A stretch of 25,848 nucleotides of DNA from NCBI GenBank assembly GCA_947384055.1, contig CANDFO010000029.1, positions 1 to 25,848 on the forward strand, written 5' to 3'. The notes beneath the pieces were generated by a model, which was given only the letters and a program-made list of their open reading frames with translations, was not told where the DNA came from and did not search any database. Position 1 is the stretch's first letter. Each line of letters begins with the position of its first letter. The position numbers and the translations under genes are program-made. Below, piece by piece: positions 13,191-21,022 of the stretch. The DNA comes from an uncultured Flavonifractor sp. (GTDB lineage: Bacteria; Bacillota; Clostridia; Oscillospirales; Oscillospiraceae).

Positions 13191-14621
13191 ATGGAACATT
13201 TTATCCTGGAACGGTCAAAGGACAATATTTATCTCAACATTGTGAACTCGATTTACGACGGTGTATGTATCTATGATGGGCAAGGACGGCCGGTATATGC
13301 GAATGCTGCGCATATGAAGAATCTGGGATTTGAAACAGACGAATTCTGGAAAATTGACCTTCATGCGATGATGAAGATGAATCCCCCGCTGGTCTCCAGG
13401 GCGGTTACATTGGAGGTGCTGGAGAACAGGCAGCCGCTTACCGGCGTGGTGGATTATTACCGGACCGGAAAGTCATGCTTGGTATCCGCCATGCCCTTTT
13501 ACCTGGATACGGGTGAGCTGCTGGTCACTTCCATTATCCGGGATGTCACAGAACTGCTGAATTTACAGCGCCGTGTAGAGGAATCGGAAGCGCTTCAGGA
13601 AAACTATCGAAGCCGGGTTAAAGAATTGGAGAGCAATTATATCAATCCCACCATAGCCAGAACCAAAAGCAAGGCCATGTCAGATATCTTTGAAAAAGCG
13701 TCGCGAATTTTCAACATCAGCGCGCCTGTGCTCCTGGAGGGGGAGACAGGGGTGGGTAAGGATTTTTTTGCAAAATATCTCTACGAGAACAGCTTAATGG
13801 AAGGACCGTTTATCAAGGTCAACTGCGGCGCAATTCCGGATAACCTGTTGGAATCGGAGCTGTTTGGCTATGAAGCCGGAGCTTTTACGGGGGCGAACAA
13901 AAAAGGAAAGGCGGGCCTGATTGAATTGGCGGACAACGGCACGCTGTATCTGGATGAAATCGCGGACCTCCCTCTGGCCCTTCAGGTAAAGCTTTTGGGC
14001 GTTATCCAGGACCGCCAGGTATCACGACTGGGAAGCACCAAGCAAAAGTCCATCAACTTTCGGATTATCGCGGCCACCAATGCCGACCTGAAAACGCGGA
14101 TTGCAGCGGGGCAGTTCCGCGCGGACCTCTATTACCGTCTGAATGTGATCGGCTTTTATATCCCTCCCCTGCGCCGCCGGCGGGAAGACATTTTTCCACT
14201 GGCAGATTTTTTCCTGAAAGAGCTGAACAGCGAATATGGGAAGCATGTCTTTTTTGAGCCACGGGCAATTCAGCTGCTCAACAGTTATGACTGGCCCGGA
14301 AATATTCGAGAACTGAAAAATACGCTGGAGCGCATTGTGGTTATGATCAATCAATCCTGCATTACACGGGAGATTTTAGAGCAGAACTTGCTTTCCTGGA
14401 GCAGGAAATCGGATTCAGAGACGGGATTCACATCTGCGCTGTGGGATATGCCGGGCGGATTAAAAGAAAAAATGGCCCGCGTTGAGCAGGCCATTATTGC
14501 GGATGCGATTCGTGAACACAGAACGCTGGGGGAAGCGGCGAAGTCTTTGGGAATCGACATATCGACCCTGGTGAGAAAACGGAAGCGTTTTTTGGCCAAT
14601 CAGCCCCGGCAAAGGCAATGA
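13191..14621 (+). CDS. PAS-domain sigma-54-dependent transcriptional activator
   Basis: 476 residues. An N-terminal PAS-like sensor (about 10-120, NSIYDGVCIYDGQGRPVYAN) is followed by a coiled linker (about 125-150). The AAA+ domain (about 155-385) has Walker A GETGVGK (184-190), the sigma-54 contact loop GAFTGA (230-235), Walker B TLYLDE (251-256) and FRADLYYRL. The C-terminal Fis-type helix-turn-helix is about 446-466. It should bind the palindromes upstream of the divergent sigma-54 promoter and activate the TRAP/BKACE operon when its PAS domain senses a ligand or state. ATG 13191 follows GGAGG by 5 bases. Starts at 13092 or 13179 are possible but have poorer sites. Confidence 0.92.
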   Translation: MEHFILERSKDNIYLNIVNSIYDGVCIYDGQGRPVYANAAHMKNLGFETDEFWKIDLHAMMKMNPPLVSRAVTLEVLENRQPLTGVVDYYRTGKSCLVSAMPFYLDTGELLVTSIIRDVTELLNLQRRVEESEALQENYRSRVKELESNYINPTIARTKSKAMSDIFEKASRIFNISAPVLLEGETGVGKDFFAKYLYENSLMEGPFIKVNCGAIPDNLLESELFGYEAGAFTGANKKGKAGLIELADNGTLYLDEIADLPLALQVKLLGVIQDRQVSRLGSTKQKSINFRIIAATNADLKTRIAAGQFRADLYYRLNVIGFYIPPLRRRREDIFPLADFFLKELNSEYGKHVFFEPRAIQLLNSYDWPGNIRELKNTLERIVVMINQSCITREILEQNLLSWSRKSDSETGFTSALWDMPGGLKEKMARVEQAIIADAIREHRTLGEAAKSLGIDISTLVRKRKRFLANQPRQRQ

Positions 14622-14651
14622 CTGCGTAAAAAACACAGTTTTTACGCAGTC
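14620..14651 (+). terminator. A/T-rich stem hairpin overlapping the activator stop
   Basis: GACTGCGTAAAAA and TTTTTACGCAGTC form a perfect 13-bp stem with a 6-base loop. The T-run lies inside the stem rather than after it, so it may slow polymerase or protect the mRNA end, with a second hairpin just downstream. Confidence 0.55.
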
Positions 14652-14687
14652 AATCGCGGAAAGCGGCGCCAGAGCAGATTGGAATGA

Positions 14688-14723
14688 CAGGCGGCCCCGC
14701 GTGATTTGAAGCGGGGCCGCCTG
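14688..14723 (+). terminator. GC-rich terminator-like hairpin
   Basis: CAGGCGGCCCCGC and GCGGGGCCGCCTG form a perfect 13-bp stem with a 10-base loop, followed by the T-rich TGTTCTTGT on the plus strand. It sits between convergent genes and probably ends the activator transcript, perhaps also the minus-strand one. Confidence 0.65.
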
Positions 14724-14767
14724 CTGTTCTTGTATTGCTGCCGCGGATACCGGCCTGCCGGCCCCCT

Positions 14768-15106
14768 TCACCGCAGCAGCAGGCGGTATACCGCGTCCTG
14801 TACGTAATCCAGCTCCTCAAAGGTGAGGTCAGGCCCCAGCTCAAAGCAAGCCGCGCCGTTTTCCCAGCGGCACAGCACCTGCCACCGGTCCCGCAGAGCC
14901 CGGACGAGAGCCTCCGTGTCCCCGCCGGGGATATCCGCCCGCACCACCCCCGCGCCCTCCCTGGGGTCCACGGGGGAGAGGACCCGCAGGCCGTCCTCCT
15001 CCAGCTCCATGAGCCGGGCCCACAGGTGCCCGGTGAGCTTTTGCACGCGGACGGCTGCCTCCGGCCCGTTTACCGGGGCGGCATGTTCCAGCTCTACCCT
15101 GCGCAT
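14768..15106 (-). CDS. Small protein resembling the C-terminus of class V aminotransferases
   Basis: 112 residues from ATG 15106, preceded by GGAGGTG. The pattern VVRADIPGGDTEALVRALRD, then FELGPDLTFEELDYVQDAVYRLL, resembles the small C-terminal domain of cysteine desulfurase-like (class V) aminotransferases. The PLP-binding large domain is missing and no sign of it lies upstream, so this is either a shortened remnant or a stand-alone derivative, without aminotransferase activity on its own. It starts 13 bases after the secreted-protein gene ends, so the two are co-transcribed. The resemblance is modest and by eye; the family assignment is tentative, though the gene itself looks real. Confidence 0.6.
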   Translation of the reverse strand: MRRVELEHAAPVNGPEAAVRVQKLTGHLWARLMELEEDGLRVLSPVDPREGAGVVRADIPGGDTEALVRALRDRWQVLCRWENGAACFELGPDLTFEELDYVQDAVYRLLLR

Positions 15107-15119
15107 AGCAGCACCTCCA

Positions 15120-16307
15120 TTATAATTCGCTCTCCACCGCCAGACGGATGTCATAACCTTCGGCACGCAGACGGGGGAGAATATAGCTGAGTACGCCGGA
15201 AGAGGCGGCGCTGTCGTCCAGCGTAATGCGGACGCTCCCCCGCCGGGACTGGGCTGCCTCCAGAATGGCGCTGCCTCGGCCGGTCTGTCCCCGCCCGTCG
15301 GGGAGACCGTCCACGTTGCCTGTCCAGCAGGTCCAGCCCGCCTGACTGAGGGCCTCCCGCACCTGCCGGGAGGCGCCTTGGAGCAGGACGGTATGGGTGC
15401 GCAGGCGGAGGGTGCGCTCCAGCAGGCGGGCGCTCTCCCTCACAGCGGACTGCGCCTCCTCCAGGGAGCCGCCGGGCGCCAGGAGGCCCACTCCGTGGCC
15501 GGAGCCCACAATCCGCCGTACCGGCGCGTCCCTGCCATCCAGGGCCTCCGGCGGGAGAAGGAAGAGAGCCCGGCATCCGCTCCGGTCCAGAAGGTCCAAT
15601 ATGGCCTCCAGCCCGCCGCCGTCTGTGCACTGAATAGCCAGGTAGAGGGGAACGCCCTGCTTGTCCGGCCCGCCGCTTTCGGAAGGGGAGGGCACGGGGG
15701 CAGAGGAGGTCGGGGAAGAAGGGACGGGCGTCTGGGTGGCGGCGCTCTGCCCCCGGAGATATTCGTTGTAGCGCTCCTGGAGCCGCCCGGTGGCGGTGGC
15801 CACCTCGATAAATTTATTGGTGTCATAGGTCTGCTGACCGTTGACCACCCGCAGCAGCGTGCCGTAAGAGGTGGGGGTCAGGTCGCTGGAGAGGCCGAAA
15901 TACCGGCAGACGCTGCCCAAGGGCAAAAAAATCATACCGTTGCGGCTGATGGCCCGCATATTCATGGATTCCCCGGTATTCTGGTCCATGCAGGTGCCCC
16001 GCAGCAGGTCGAAGCGCAGAGTTCCCCCCACGCTGTAGATGGTCAGGCTGTATTCGCTGTCCGTCTGGGTGATGAAGGTGGAGAGCCCCAGCCGCACGCC
16101 GGTGACATTCCGGTCAAACATGATATAGGGGATATAGGGTACGCCCTCGGAGCGGAAGGGCATGGTCCCGGCGGTCATCTCCAGGAAGCGGTCGTTGACG
16201 GCCATCTGAAAAATGGTCTCGTCGGCAGAGGCGGGAACCTGTGCGATCAGGCCCGTCAGCAGTACCGCCGCCAGCAGACAGGCCGCCGCCCGTCTCAGCT
16301 GTTTCAC
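15120..16307 (-). CDS. Secreted protein: stalk-like N-domain plus degenerate polysaccharide deacetylase-like domain
   Basis: 395 residues from a GTG start (16307) after AAGGAGGAA. It has a signal peptide (about 1-28). The following region (about 30-180) resembles copper-amine-oxidase-like/stalk domains of Firmicutes (YIPYIMFDRN, FLPLGSVCRYFGL). A Ser/Pro/Thr linker (about 185-220) precedes a NodB-like fold (about 222-395). The deacetylase metal motifs look broken: the first reads CTDGGG rather than TFDDGP, and the second GHGVGLLA rather than the usual H(S/T)xxH. This suggests loss of catalysis, possibly leaving glycan binding. It acts outside the cell. The gene follows the UPF0210 gene by 48 bases, and a hairpin lies between them. 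Confidence 0.75.
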   Translation of the reverse strand: MKQLRRAAACLLAAVLLTGLIAQVPASADETIFQMAVNDRFLEMTAGTMPFRSEGVPYIPYIMFDRNVTGVRLGLSTFITQTDSEYSLTIYSVGGTLRFDLLRGTCMDQNTGESMNMRAISRNGMIFLPLGSVCRYFGLSSDLTPTSYGTLLRVVNGQQTYDTNKFIEVATATGRLQERYNEYLRGQSAATQTPVPSSPTSSAPVPSPSESGGPDKQGVPLYLAIQCTDGGGLEAILDLLDRSGCRALFLLPPEALDGRDAPVRRIVGSGHGVGLLAPGGSLEEAQSAVRESARLLERTLRLRTHTVLLQGASRQVREALSQAGWTCWTGNVDGLPDGRGQTGRGSAILEAAQSRRGSVRITLDDSAASSGVLSYILPRLRAEGYDIRLAVESEL

Positions 16308-16328
16308 AGGGAGTTCCTCCTTCCGCGG

Positions 16329-16356
16329 AGCGTCTGCTTTCGCGGGGGCAGACGCT
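16329..16356 (-). repeat. Hairpin between the UPF0210 gene and the secreted-protein gene
   Basis: AGCGTCTGC and GCAGACGCT form a perfect 9-bp stem that touches the UPF0210 stop codon. No T-run follows on the minus strand, and the next ribosome site comes right after it, so it is probably an intra-operon hairpin rather than a full terminator. Confidence 0.45.
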
Positions 16357-17714
16357 CAGTTCTTCAGGCTCTGCATGGGCGCGGGAATGCGCCCGCCCCG
16401 GGCCACAAAGGTATCGCTCCGGAAGGGGTGCACCGGCATCACCGGCGCGGAGCCCAGCAGTCCGCCGAACTCCACCACATCCCCCACCGACTTGCCGGGG
16501 GCGGGAATGATGCGCACGGCGGTGGTTTTGGAGTTGACCATGCCGATGGCCGCTTCATCGGCAATGATGGCCGAGATAGTGGCGGCGGAGGTGTCTCCGG
16601 GGACGGCGATCATATCCAGGCCCACCGAGCAGACGCAGGTCATGGCCTCCAGCTTGTCCAGATGCAGGGCCCCGCGCTGGGCGGCGGCGATCATGCCCTC
16701 ATCCTCGCTGACGGGAATAAAAGCCCCGGACAGTCCGCCCACATGGGAGGAGGCCATGACGCCGCCTTTTTTCACCGCGTCGTTGAGCAGGGCCAGAGCT
16801 GCGGTGGTGCCGTGGGTGCCGCAGACCTCCAGTCCCATCTCCTCCAGAATCCGGGCCACGCTGTCTCCCACGGCGGGCGTGGGCGCCAGGGACAGGTCCA
16901 CAATGCCGAAGGGAACCCCCAAACGGCGGCTGGCCTCCTGTGCCACCAGCTGGCCCATGCGCGTCACCCGGAAGGCAGTTTTCTTGATGGTTTCGGCCAC
17001 CACATCGAAAGGCGCGCCTTTTACCGACTGGAGGGCGTGGTGGACCACCCCGGGGCCGGACACCCCCACGTTGATGATGCAGTCCGGCTCCCCCACCCCG
17101 TGGAAGGCCCCCGCCATAAAGGGGTTGTCCTCCACCGCGTTGCAGAAGACCACCAGCTTGGCGCAGGCAAAGCCGCCCCGCTCCGCCGTGCGCTGGGCCG
17201 CTTCTTTAACGACGCGGCCCAGCAGCGCCACCGCGTCCATATTGATTCCGGCCCGGGTGGAGCCCACGTTGACCGAGGCGCATACGTAGTCGGTGATATC
17301 CAGCGCTTCGGGGATGGAGGAGATCAGCCGCTTGTCTGCCGGTGTCGCCCCCTTCTGAACCAAAGCGGAAAAACCGCCGATAAAATTGACGCCGGTAGCC
17401 CTGGCCGCCTTGTCCATGGCCACCGCGAAGGGCACATAGCTGCTACATTGGCTGGCTCCTGCCACCAGAGCCATGGGAGTTACGGAGATGCGCTTGTTGA
17501 CGATGGGGATGCCGAACTCCCGCTCAATGGCTTCACCGGTGGACACCAGGTGCTCAGCCTTCCCCGCAATTTTGTCGTAAATTTTTTGGCAGGCCGTTTT
17601 AGGGTCGGGCCCGGCGCAGTCCAGCAGGGAGATACCCATGGTGATGGTGCGTATGTCCAGGTGCTGCCGGTCGATCATGTGGACGGTCTCTAAAATTTCC
17701 TTCTGATTGATCAT
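16356..17714 (-). CDS. UPF0210/PFL family protein
   Basis: A 452-residue cytosolic protein of the UPF0210 (DUF711) family, which is distantly related in fold to pyruvate formate-lyase-like proteins but has no proven reaction. Recognisable family blocks are IRTITMGISLLDC, NKRISVTPMALVAG, FIGGFSALVQKG, ISSIPEALDITDYVCASVNVGSTRAGINMDAV (described by its ends SSIPEAL and GINMD) and FGGLLGSAPVMPV. ATG 17714 follows GGAGG by 7 bases. The ACT-domain gene ends 56 bases upstream; UPF0237 (ACT) and UPF0210 genes are commonly paired in Firmicutes, suggesting amino-acid-linked control of this enzyme. Confidence 0.92.
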   Translation of the reverse strand: MINQKEILETVHMIDRQHLDIRTITMGISLLDCAGPDPKTACQKIYDKIAGKAEHLVSTGEAIEREFGIPIVNKRISVTPMALVAGASQCSSYVPFAVAMDKAARATGVNFIGGFSALVQKGATPADKRLISSIPEALDITDYVCASVNVGSTRAGINMDAVALLGRVVKEAAQRTAERGGFACAKLVVFCNAVEDNPFMAGAFHGVGEPDCIINVGVSGPGVVHHALQSVKGAPFDVVAETIKKTAFRVTRMGQLVAQEASRRLGVPFGIVDLSLAPTPAVGDSVARILEEMGLEVCGTHGTTAALALLNDAVKKGGVMASSHVGGLSGAFIPVSEDEGMIAAAQRGALHLDKLEAMTCVCSVGLDMIAVPGDTSAATISAIIADEAAIGMVNSKTTAVRIIPAPGKSVGDVVEFGGLLGSAPVMPVHPFRSDTFVARGGRIPAPMQSLKN

Positions 17715-17770
17715 GAAAAAGCCTCCAGGAAAGGGGAATTCCGCCGCTGGGCACGGACGGCTCCCCGGCG

Positions 17771-18040
17771 TTAAATCCGGTGCATAGCGTTGAAAATGTC
17801 CTCCCGCTGGGCGCGGATGGACAGGTCCCGCTCCCGGCCCGCCTCCTCCAGCAGGGCGGCCAGGTCAGCGAAGGGCACGTCGCTTCCGGCGGTGTCCACC
17901 AGCATAACCATCGTAAAATACTCCTGCAAAATCGTCTGGCTGATATCCAGAATGTTGACGTTGTGGGCGGCCAGCAGGGAACAGACGGCGGACATAATGC
18001 CCACCCGGTCTTTACCCACTACGGTGACAATCGCTCTCAT
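17771..18040 (-). CDS. UPF0237 ACT-domain protein
   Basis: 89 residues making a single ACT domain: MRAIVTVVGKDRVGIMSAVC, followed by NVNILDISQTILQEYFTMVM, the ligand-binding pattern of GcvR/UPF0237 proteins. It is likely a cytosolic amino-acid sensor that partners the UPF0210 protein encoded next. ATG 18040 is preceded by AAAGGAG. A longer frame upstream runs into the nucleotidase gene and lacks a site, so I use the short form. Confidence 0.92.
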   Translation of the reverse strand: MRAIVTVVGKDRVGIMSAVCSLLAAHNVNILDISQTILQEYFTMVMLVDTAGSDVPFADLAALLEEAGRERDLSIRAQREDIFNAMHRI

Positions 18041-18069
18041 TATCGCTCTCTCCTTTCTCGTCTCGGCGG

Positions 18070-18654
18070 TCATTGCAGTTCGTCCAGGGTCAGTCCGAAG
18101 GCGGGCAGGAAGCGCTCCATAAAATACGCCACCTCCGGCAGGGGGGAGCCCTTCAGAGCCTGACGGGTCTGCTCCGCCGCCAAGCGGAACTCCGTATTGC
18201 CCGCCTTGAGCTCCTCCAGGCACTTAATGTAAGCGGAGAGCTTGTCCGCAGCCTTTACCACCGCCCGCAGCTCCGGGCTGTAGTCCTCGGTGAGCAGGCC
18301 CTCATAGGCCGGGCGAAGCTCCGCCGGAAGCATGGACAGCAGCTTTCGGGCCGACACATCCTCCACTTCCTTATAGGCGTCCCTTATCTCCGGATTGTAG
18401 TACTTCACAGGGGTGGGCAGGTCTCCGGTGAGGATTTCCGGCGCGTCATGGAACAGCGCCGCCGCCGCCGCCTCGCCGGGGTCGATGCCGCCGCCGTACA
18501 CCTCACGGCGGATCACCGCCAGGGCGTGGGCCAGCACCGCCACCATGTGGGAGTGTTCCTGAATATTCTCCTGGAAGGTATTGCGCATAAGCCCCCAGCG
18601 GTTGATATACCGCATCCGGGACAGATAAGCAAAAAAGTGAAAATTCTCCGGCAC
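18070..18654 (-). CDS. YfbR-like HD-domain 5'-deoxynucleotidase
   Basis: 194 residues closely following E. coli YfbR along the chain. HFFAYLSRMRYINRWGLMRN is the N-terminus. The HD metal site is EHSHMVA (His34) and FHDAPE (His69, Asp70, Glu73), followed by LTGDLPTPVKYYN and AADK (Asp137); these are the YfbR catalytic positions shifted by at most one residue. YfbR removes phosphate from deoxynucleoside 5'-monophosphates in nucleotide turnover. The start is GTG 18654, 9 bases after GGAGG. It leads the short minus-strand cluster with the ACT and UPF0210 genes. Confidence 0.93.
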   Translation of the reverse strand: MPENFHFFAYLSRMRYINRWGLMRNTFQENIQEHSHMVAVLAHALAVIRREVYGGGIDPGEAAAAALFHDAPEILTGDLPTPVKYYNPEIRDAYKEVEDVSARKLLSMLPAELRPAYEGLLTEDYSPELRAVVKAADKLSAYIKCLEELKAGNTEFRLAAEQTRQALKGSPLPEVAYFMERFLPAFGLTLDELQ

Positions 18655-18743
18655 GCCTGATTTCCTCCCCTGCCGCGGACAGACCGCCCGTAGATGTCAG
18701 TTATTCTACCATAGGCCGGGCGGAATTGTAAACCATAAAATGC

Positions 18744-18765
18744 GCGGCTCCCGTGAGGGAGCCGC
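18744..18765 (-). terminator. Rho-independent terminator of the SH3-like protein gene
   Basis: On the minus strand a perfect 9-bp GC stem (GCGGCTCCC/GGGAGCCGC, 4-base loop) is followed by GCATTTTA. It lies 8 bases after the gene's stop codon. Confidence 0.8.
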
Positions 18766-18772
18766 AGCGGGG

Positions 18773-19555
18773 TCAGCCGTTTTGTTTTCTTGTCCTGGAC
18801 AGCAGGAACAGCAGCCCGGCCGTCACCAGCACCACCGCCCCCACCAGCGCAGCGGGGAGGGGGGAGACGGGGGGCGGCGCCGGGGGCTGGGCGGGAATCA
18901 GCTCCGGCTGCGGGATTTCCCGGACGGAAAAGTCTGTCTCTGCCGGGTCGTCCAGACAGATCCAGAAATTTCTGTGGCCGTAGAGGTAGGGCACATAGCC
19001 CCAGTCCAGCCCCGTCTCGTCGGTAAAGACCGCGGAAAAGCTGTTGGGTTCCCGGAGGCCGGAGAGGATGTCCGAATCGTAGTCCCAGACCAGATTGGGC
19101 TCCGGCGCGCCGGGGTATTCCCAAAAGGCGATACCCTGAGCGGCGCCGCTGTAGTCCGCGAATTCGCCGCTGTAGGCCCGGAATTGGCCGCCGTAGGCCT
19201 CCTCAAAGGAGATGTGGTCGTAAATAAGCTCCAGCTGAGACATGGGAACCCAGCCGTCGGTGTGGCCCGCATCTCCCCAGACGGAAATGCAGCCCCAGTC
19301 CTGATAGAGCCAGTAGACCCACAGTCTGGTCCCGTTTTCGTACTGGGCTTCCACACCGCTGCCGCCGGGCGCATCCCAGAGGGTGACAAAGCCGGCGGCT
19401 CCATTGGCATAGTAGCTCCGCCCCACATAGGTGCACTGGTCGGAATGCCGCTCAAAAAAACGGTTGTCCGGGGTCCAGAGCAGGTCCGCCCGGGCGGGCC
19501 GGGCCAGCGCGCACACCGCCAGCAGAGCCAGCAGCGCACCGCGTACTCGTTTCAT
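18773..19555 (-). CDS. Membrane-anchored secreted protein with SH3-like region
   Basis: 260 residues from ATG 19555 (GGAGG 8 bases upstream). A signal peptide (about 1-23, ending ARA) leads a tryptophan- and tyrosine-rich extracellular region (about 24-220) in which GCISVWGDAGHTDGWVPMSQLEL resembles a bacterial SH3-like fold (described by GHTDGWVPMSQLEL). A second, related half follows (LDWGYVPYLYGHRNFWICLDD). A proline-rich linker and a single membrane helix (LPAALVGAVVLVTAGLLFLL) end in a basic tail, so it would be anchored with the domain outside. SH3-like domains often bind cell-wall peptides. No precise family is recognised and no enzyme motif is seen. Confidence 0.75.
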   Translation of the reverse strand: MKRVRGALLALLAVCALARPARADLLWTPDNRFFERHSDQCTYVGRSYYANGAAGFVTLWDAPGGSGVEAQYENGTRLWVYWLYQDWGCISVWGDAGHTDGWVPMSQLELIYDHISFEEAYGGQFRAYSGEFADYSGAAQGIAFWEYPGAPEPNLVWDYDSDILSGLREPNSFSAVFTDETGLDWGYVPYLYGHRNFWICLDDPAETDFSVREIPQPELIPAQPPAPPPVSPLPAALVGAVVLVTAGLLFLLSRTRKQNG

Positions 19556-19667
19556 AGACCGTTCCTCCTTCAGAATAGAATCAGGCAGCCTGAAAAGAAT
19601 CACGGATTCGTTTCAGGCGCCCGGCTTTTCGGCCTGGGCAGGCCACTTTTGCGTTGTTTAGCAGGGC

Positions 19668-20000
19668 CTATATCATATTGAGGATACAGCCGGCGCCATA
19701 GGAAAAAAGATTTGCCAGCAGAGCGAACCGAAAGGGATGGCGCAGGCTCTCCGAACAGGCGCGGTAACAGCGCCACTCCGCCAGCACCGCGATGCACTCC
19801 ACCGCGGCGGTCGTCGGCAGGCCGGGCCAGCGCCACAGCCCCGCGGCGGTATGGTAGAACAGCACCGCCGGAGGGTTGGTCAGGCAGTTGACTAGGGCTA
19901 CCGTCAGCAGCTCCCGCCGACCCCGCACCCCCCACGCCAGGGCAAAGCCCAGCTCCAGCAGGAGGGTGAGCAGCAGGGAGACCGCCAGAATGCTCAGCAT
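19668..20000 (-). CDS. Small integral membrane protein, unknown function
   Basis: 110 residues with three or four hydrophobic segments: an N-terminal helix (MLSILAVSLLLTLLLELGFA), a conserved-looking LVNCLTNPPAVLFYH, a third around VECIAVLAEW and a C-terminal FALLANLFSYGAGCIL. The L-V-N-x-x-T-N-P motif recalls small clostridial membrane proteins of unknown function. Its ATG lies inside the last codons of the MFS gene (7-base overlap), so translation is coupled and a shared role with the permease is possible. A longer upstream frame would overlap the MFS gene heavily and is not used. Confidence 0.72.
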   Translation of the reverse strand: MLSILAVSLLLTLLLELGFALAWGVRGRRELLTVALVNCLTNPPAVLFYHTAAGLWRWPGLPTTAAVECIAVLAEWRCYRACSESLRHPFRFALLANLFSYGAGCILNMI

Positions 20001-21007
20001 GGCGCCGGCTCCTCCCTTCCCAGGGGGATCAGCAGCAGCGCCAGGGAGAGCAGCGCGGCCGCGGCGCAGGCCCAGGGCCCGGTGAGGAGGGAGGGCCAGC
20101 CCATCCAGCTGGGCAGATAGCCCAGAAACAGCGCGAAGGTGAGCAGACCGAAGGTAAAGCCTTTGGCCCCCGGCACCAGACACACCGCTCCCCAGAGCGT
20201 AACCGGCATGGTCATGTTAAAAAGGAATACGGCCAGGGTCCCGGGCAGAGGCGCGGCGGACAGCAGATAGAGCGCCGCCGCCGGCCCCAGAGAGGCGGCC
20301 GACGCCCGGCGGGGACCCAGGCGGTCTGTCAGGAAGCCGCCGGCCGCCTTGCCCAGCACCAGCGCCAGGGTGAGCGCCAGCGCCCAGGGGCCGGTCCCGC
20401 TCCAGGGGAACTGCTGGTTCAGCCCCATATAGGAGCGCAGAACCACCACCAGAAACAGGGGGAGCATAGAGCCGAAAGTCCCGGACAGCTCCAGGGGGGC
20501 ATTTTCGGAGCGCAGAGAGCCGAAGGACTTCCGGCTCAGGAGCAGGATGGCCAGGCCCAGCGCCGCCAGACCCAGCGCCCCCAGCCACAGAGGAACCGCC
20601 TCCTCCCGCCCCCAGCGTATCCCCAGCCAGAGGCCCAGGGCCCCGGGGGAGACGAACACCCCCAGGGCGGCCGCCCGGTTTCCGCTGACGTTCAGCGTGT
20701 CAATGCCGCCGCCCAGATGAAAAAGGGCGTTTCCCACCCCGGCCGCCGCGGTGAGAAGGGGGGCGGAGGAGACGTAGGCCAGGGCCGCCAGAGCGCATCC
20801 CGCCGCGGCTGCCGCGCCGTTGCGGTTCAGCCGGTCGGCCAGCAGGCCCAGGGGCATTTGCAGGGCAAAGGCGCAGAAGTTGTAGACCAGCAGGCAGAGG
20901 GCAAACTGCGCTTCTCCGGACAGGGTGCGGACCAGCAGCAGCGCACAGCTCAGATCCACCCAGAAGTGAGCCGCGCTGTACAGGGCAATCAGCGGTTTAT
21001 GGGGCAT
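19994..21007 (-). CDS. MFS-like permease
   Basis: 337 residues with about ten to twelve hydrophobic segments and the MFS loop motif GLLADRLNR after the second helix, with a related GGFLTDRLGPR in the second half. It is somewhat short for an MFS carrier (usually near 400). ATG 21007 has an AAAGGAGGT site, and the tmcAL stop is 16 bases upstream. The substrate is unknown. GC content and alanine use are high, like the surrounding genes, so nothing suggests transfer. Confidence 0.82.
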   Translation of the reverse strand: MPHKPLIALYSAAHFWVDLSCALLLVRTLSGEAQFALCLLVYNFCAFALQMPLGLLADRLNRNGAAAAAGCALAALAYVSSAPLLTAAAGVGNALFHLGGGIDTLNVSGNRAAALGVFVSPGALGLWLGIRWGREEAVPLWLGALGLAALGLAILLLSRKSFGSLRSENAPLELSGTFGSMLPLFLVVVLRSYMGLNQQFPWSGTGPWALALTLALVLGKAAGGFLTDRLGPRRASAASLGPAAALYLLSAAPLPGTLAVFLFNMTMPVTLWGAVCLVPGAKGFTFGLLTFALFLGYLPSWMGWPSLLTGPWACAAAALLSLALLLIPLGREEPAPC

Positions 21008-21022
21008 AGGGACCTCCTTTTT

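Noticed and set aside
12380..13199. Minus-strand open frames running through the sigma-54 control region
   Set aside because: They cover the promoter and palindromes, overlap dctP or the activator leader, lack ribosome sites and look non-coding.
15378..17693. Very long plus-strand open frame (about 770 codons) opposite the secreted-protein and UPF0210 genes
   Set aside because: It is antisense to two recognisable genes, has biased Gly/His/Gln-rich composition typical of a GC-rich shadow frame, and shows no domain.
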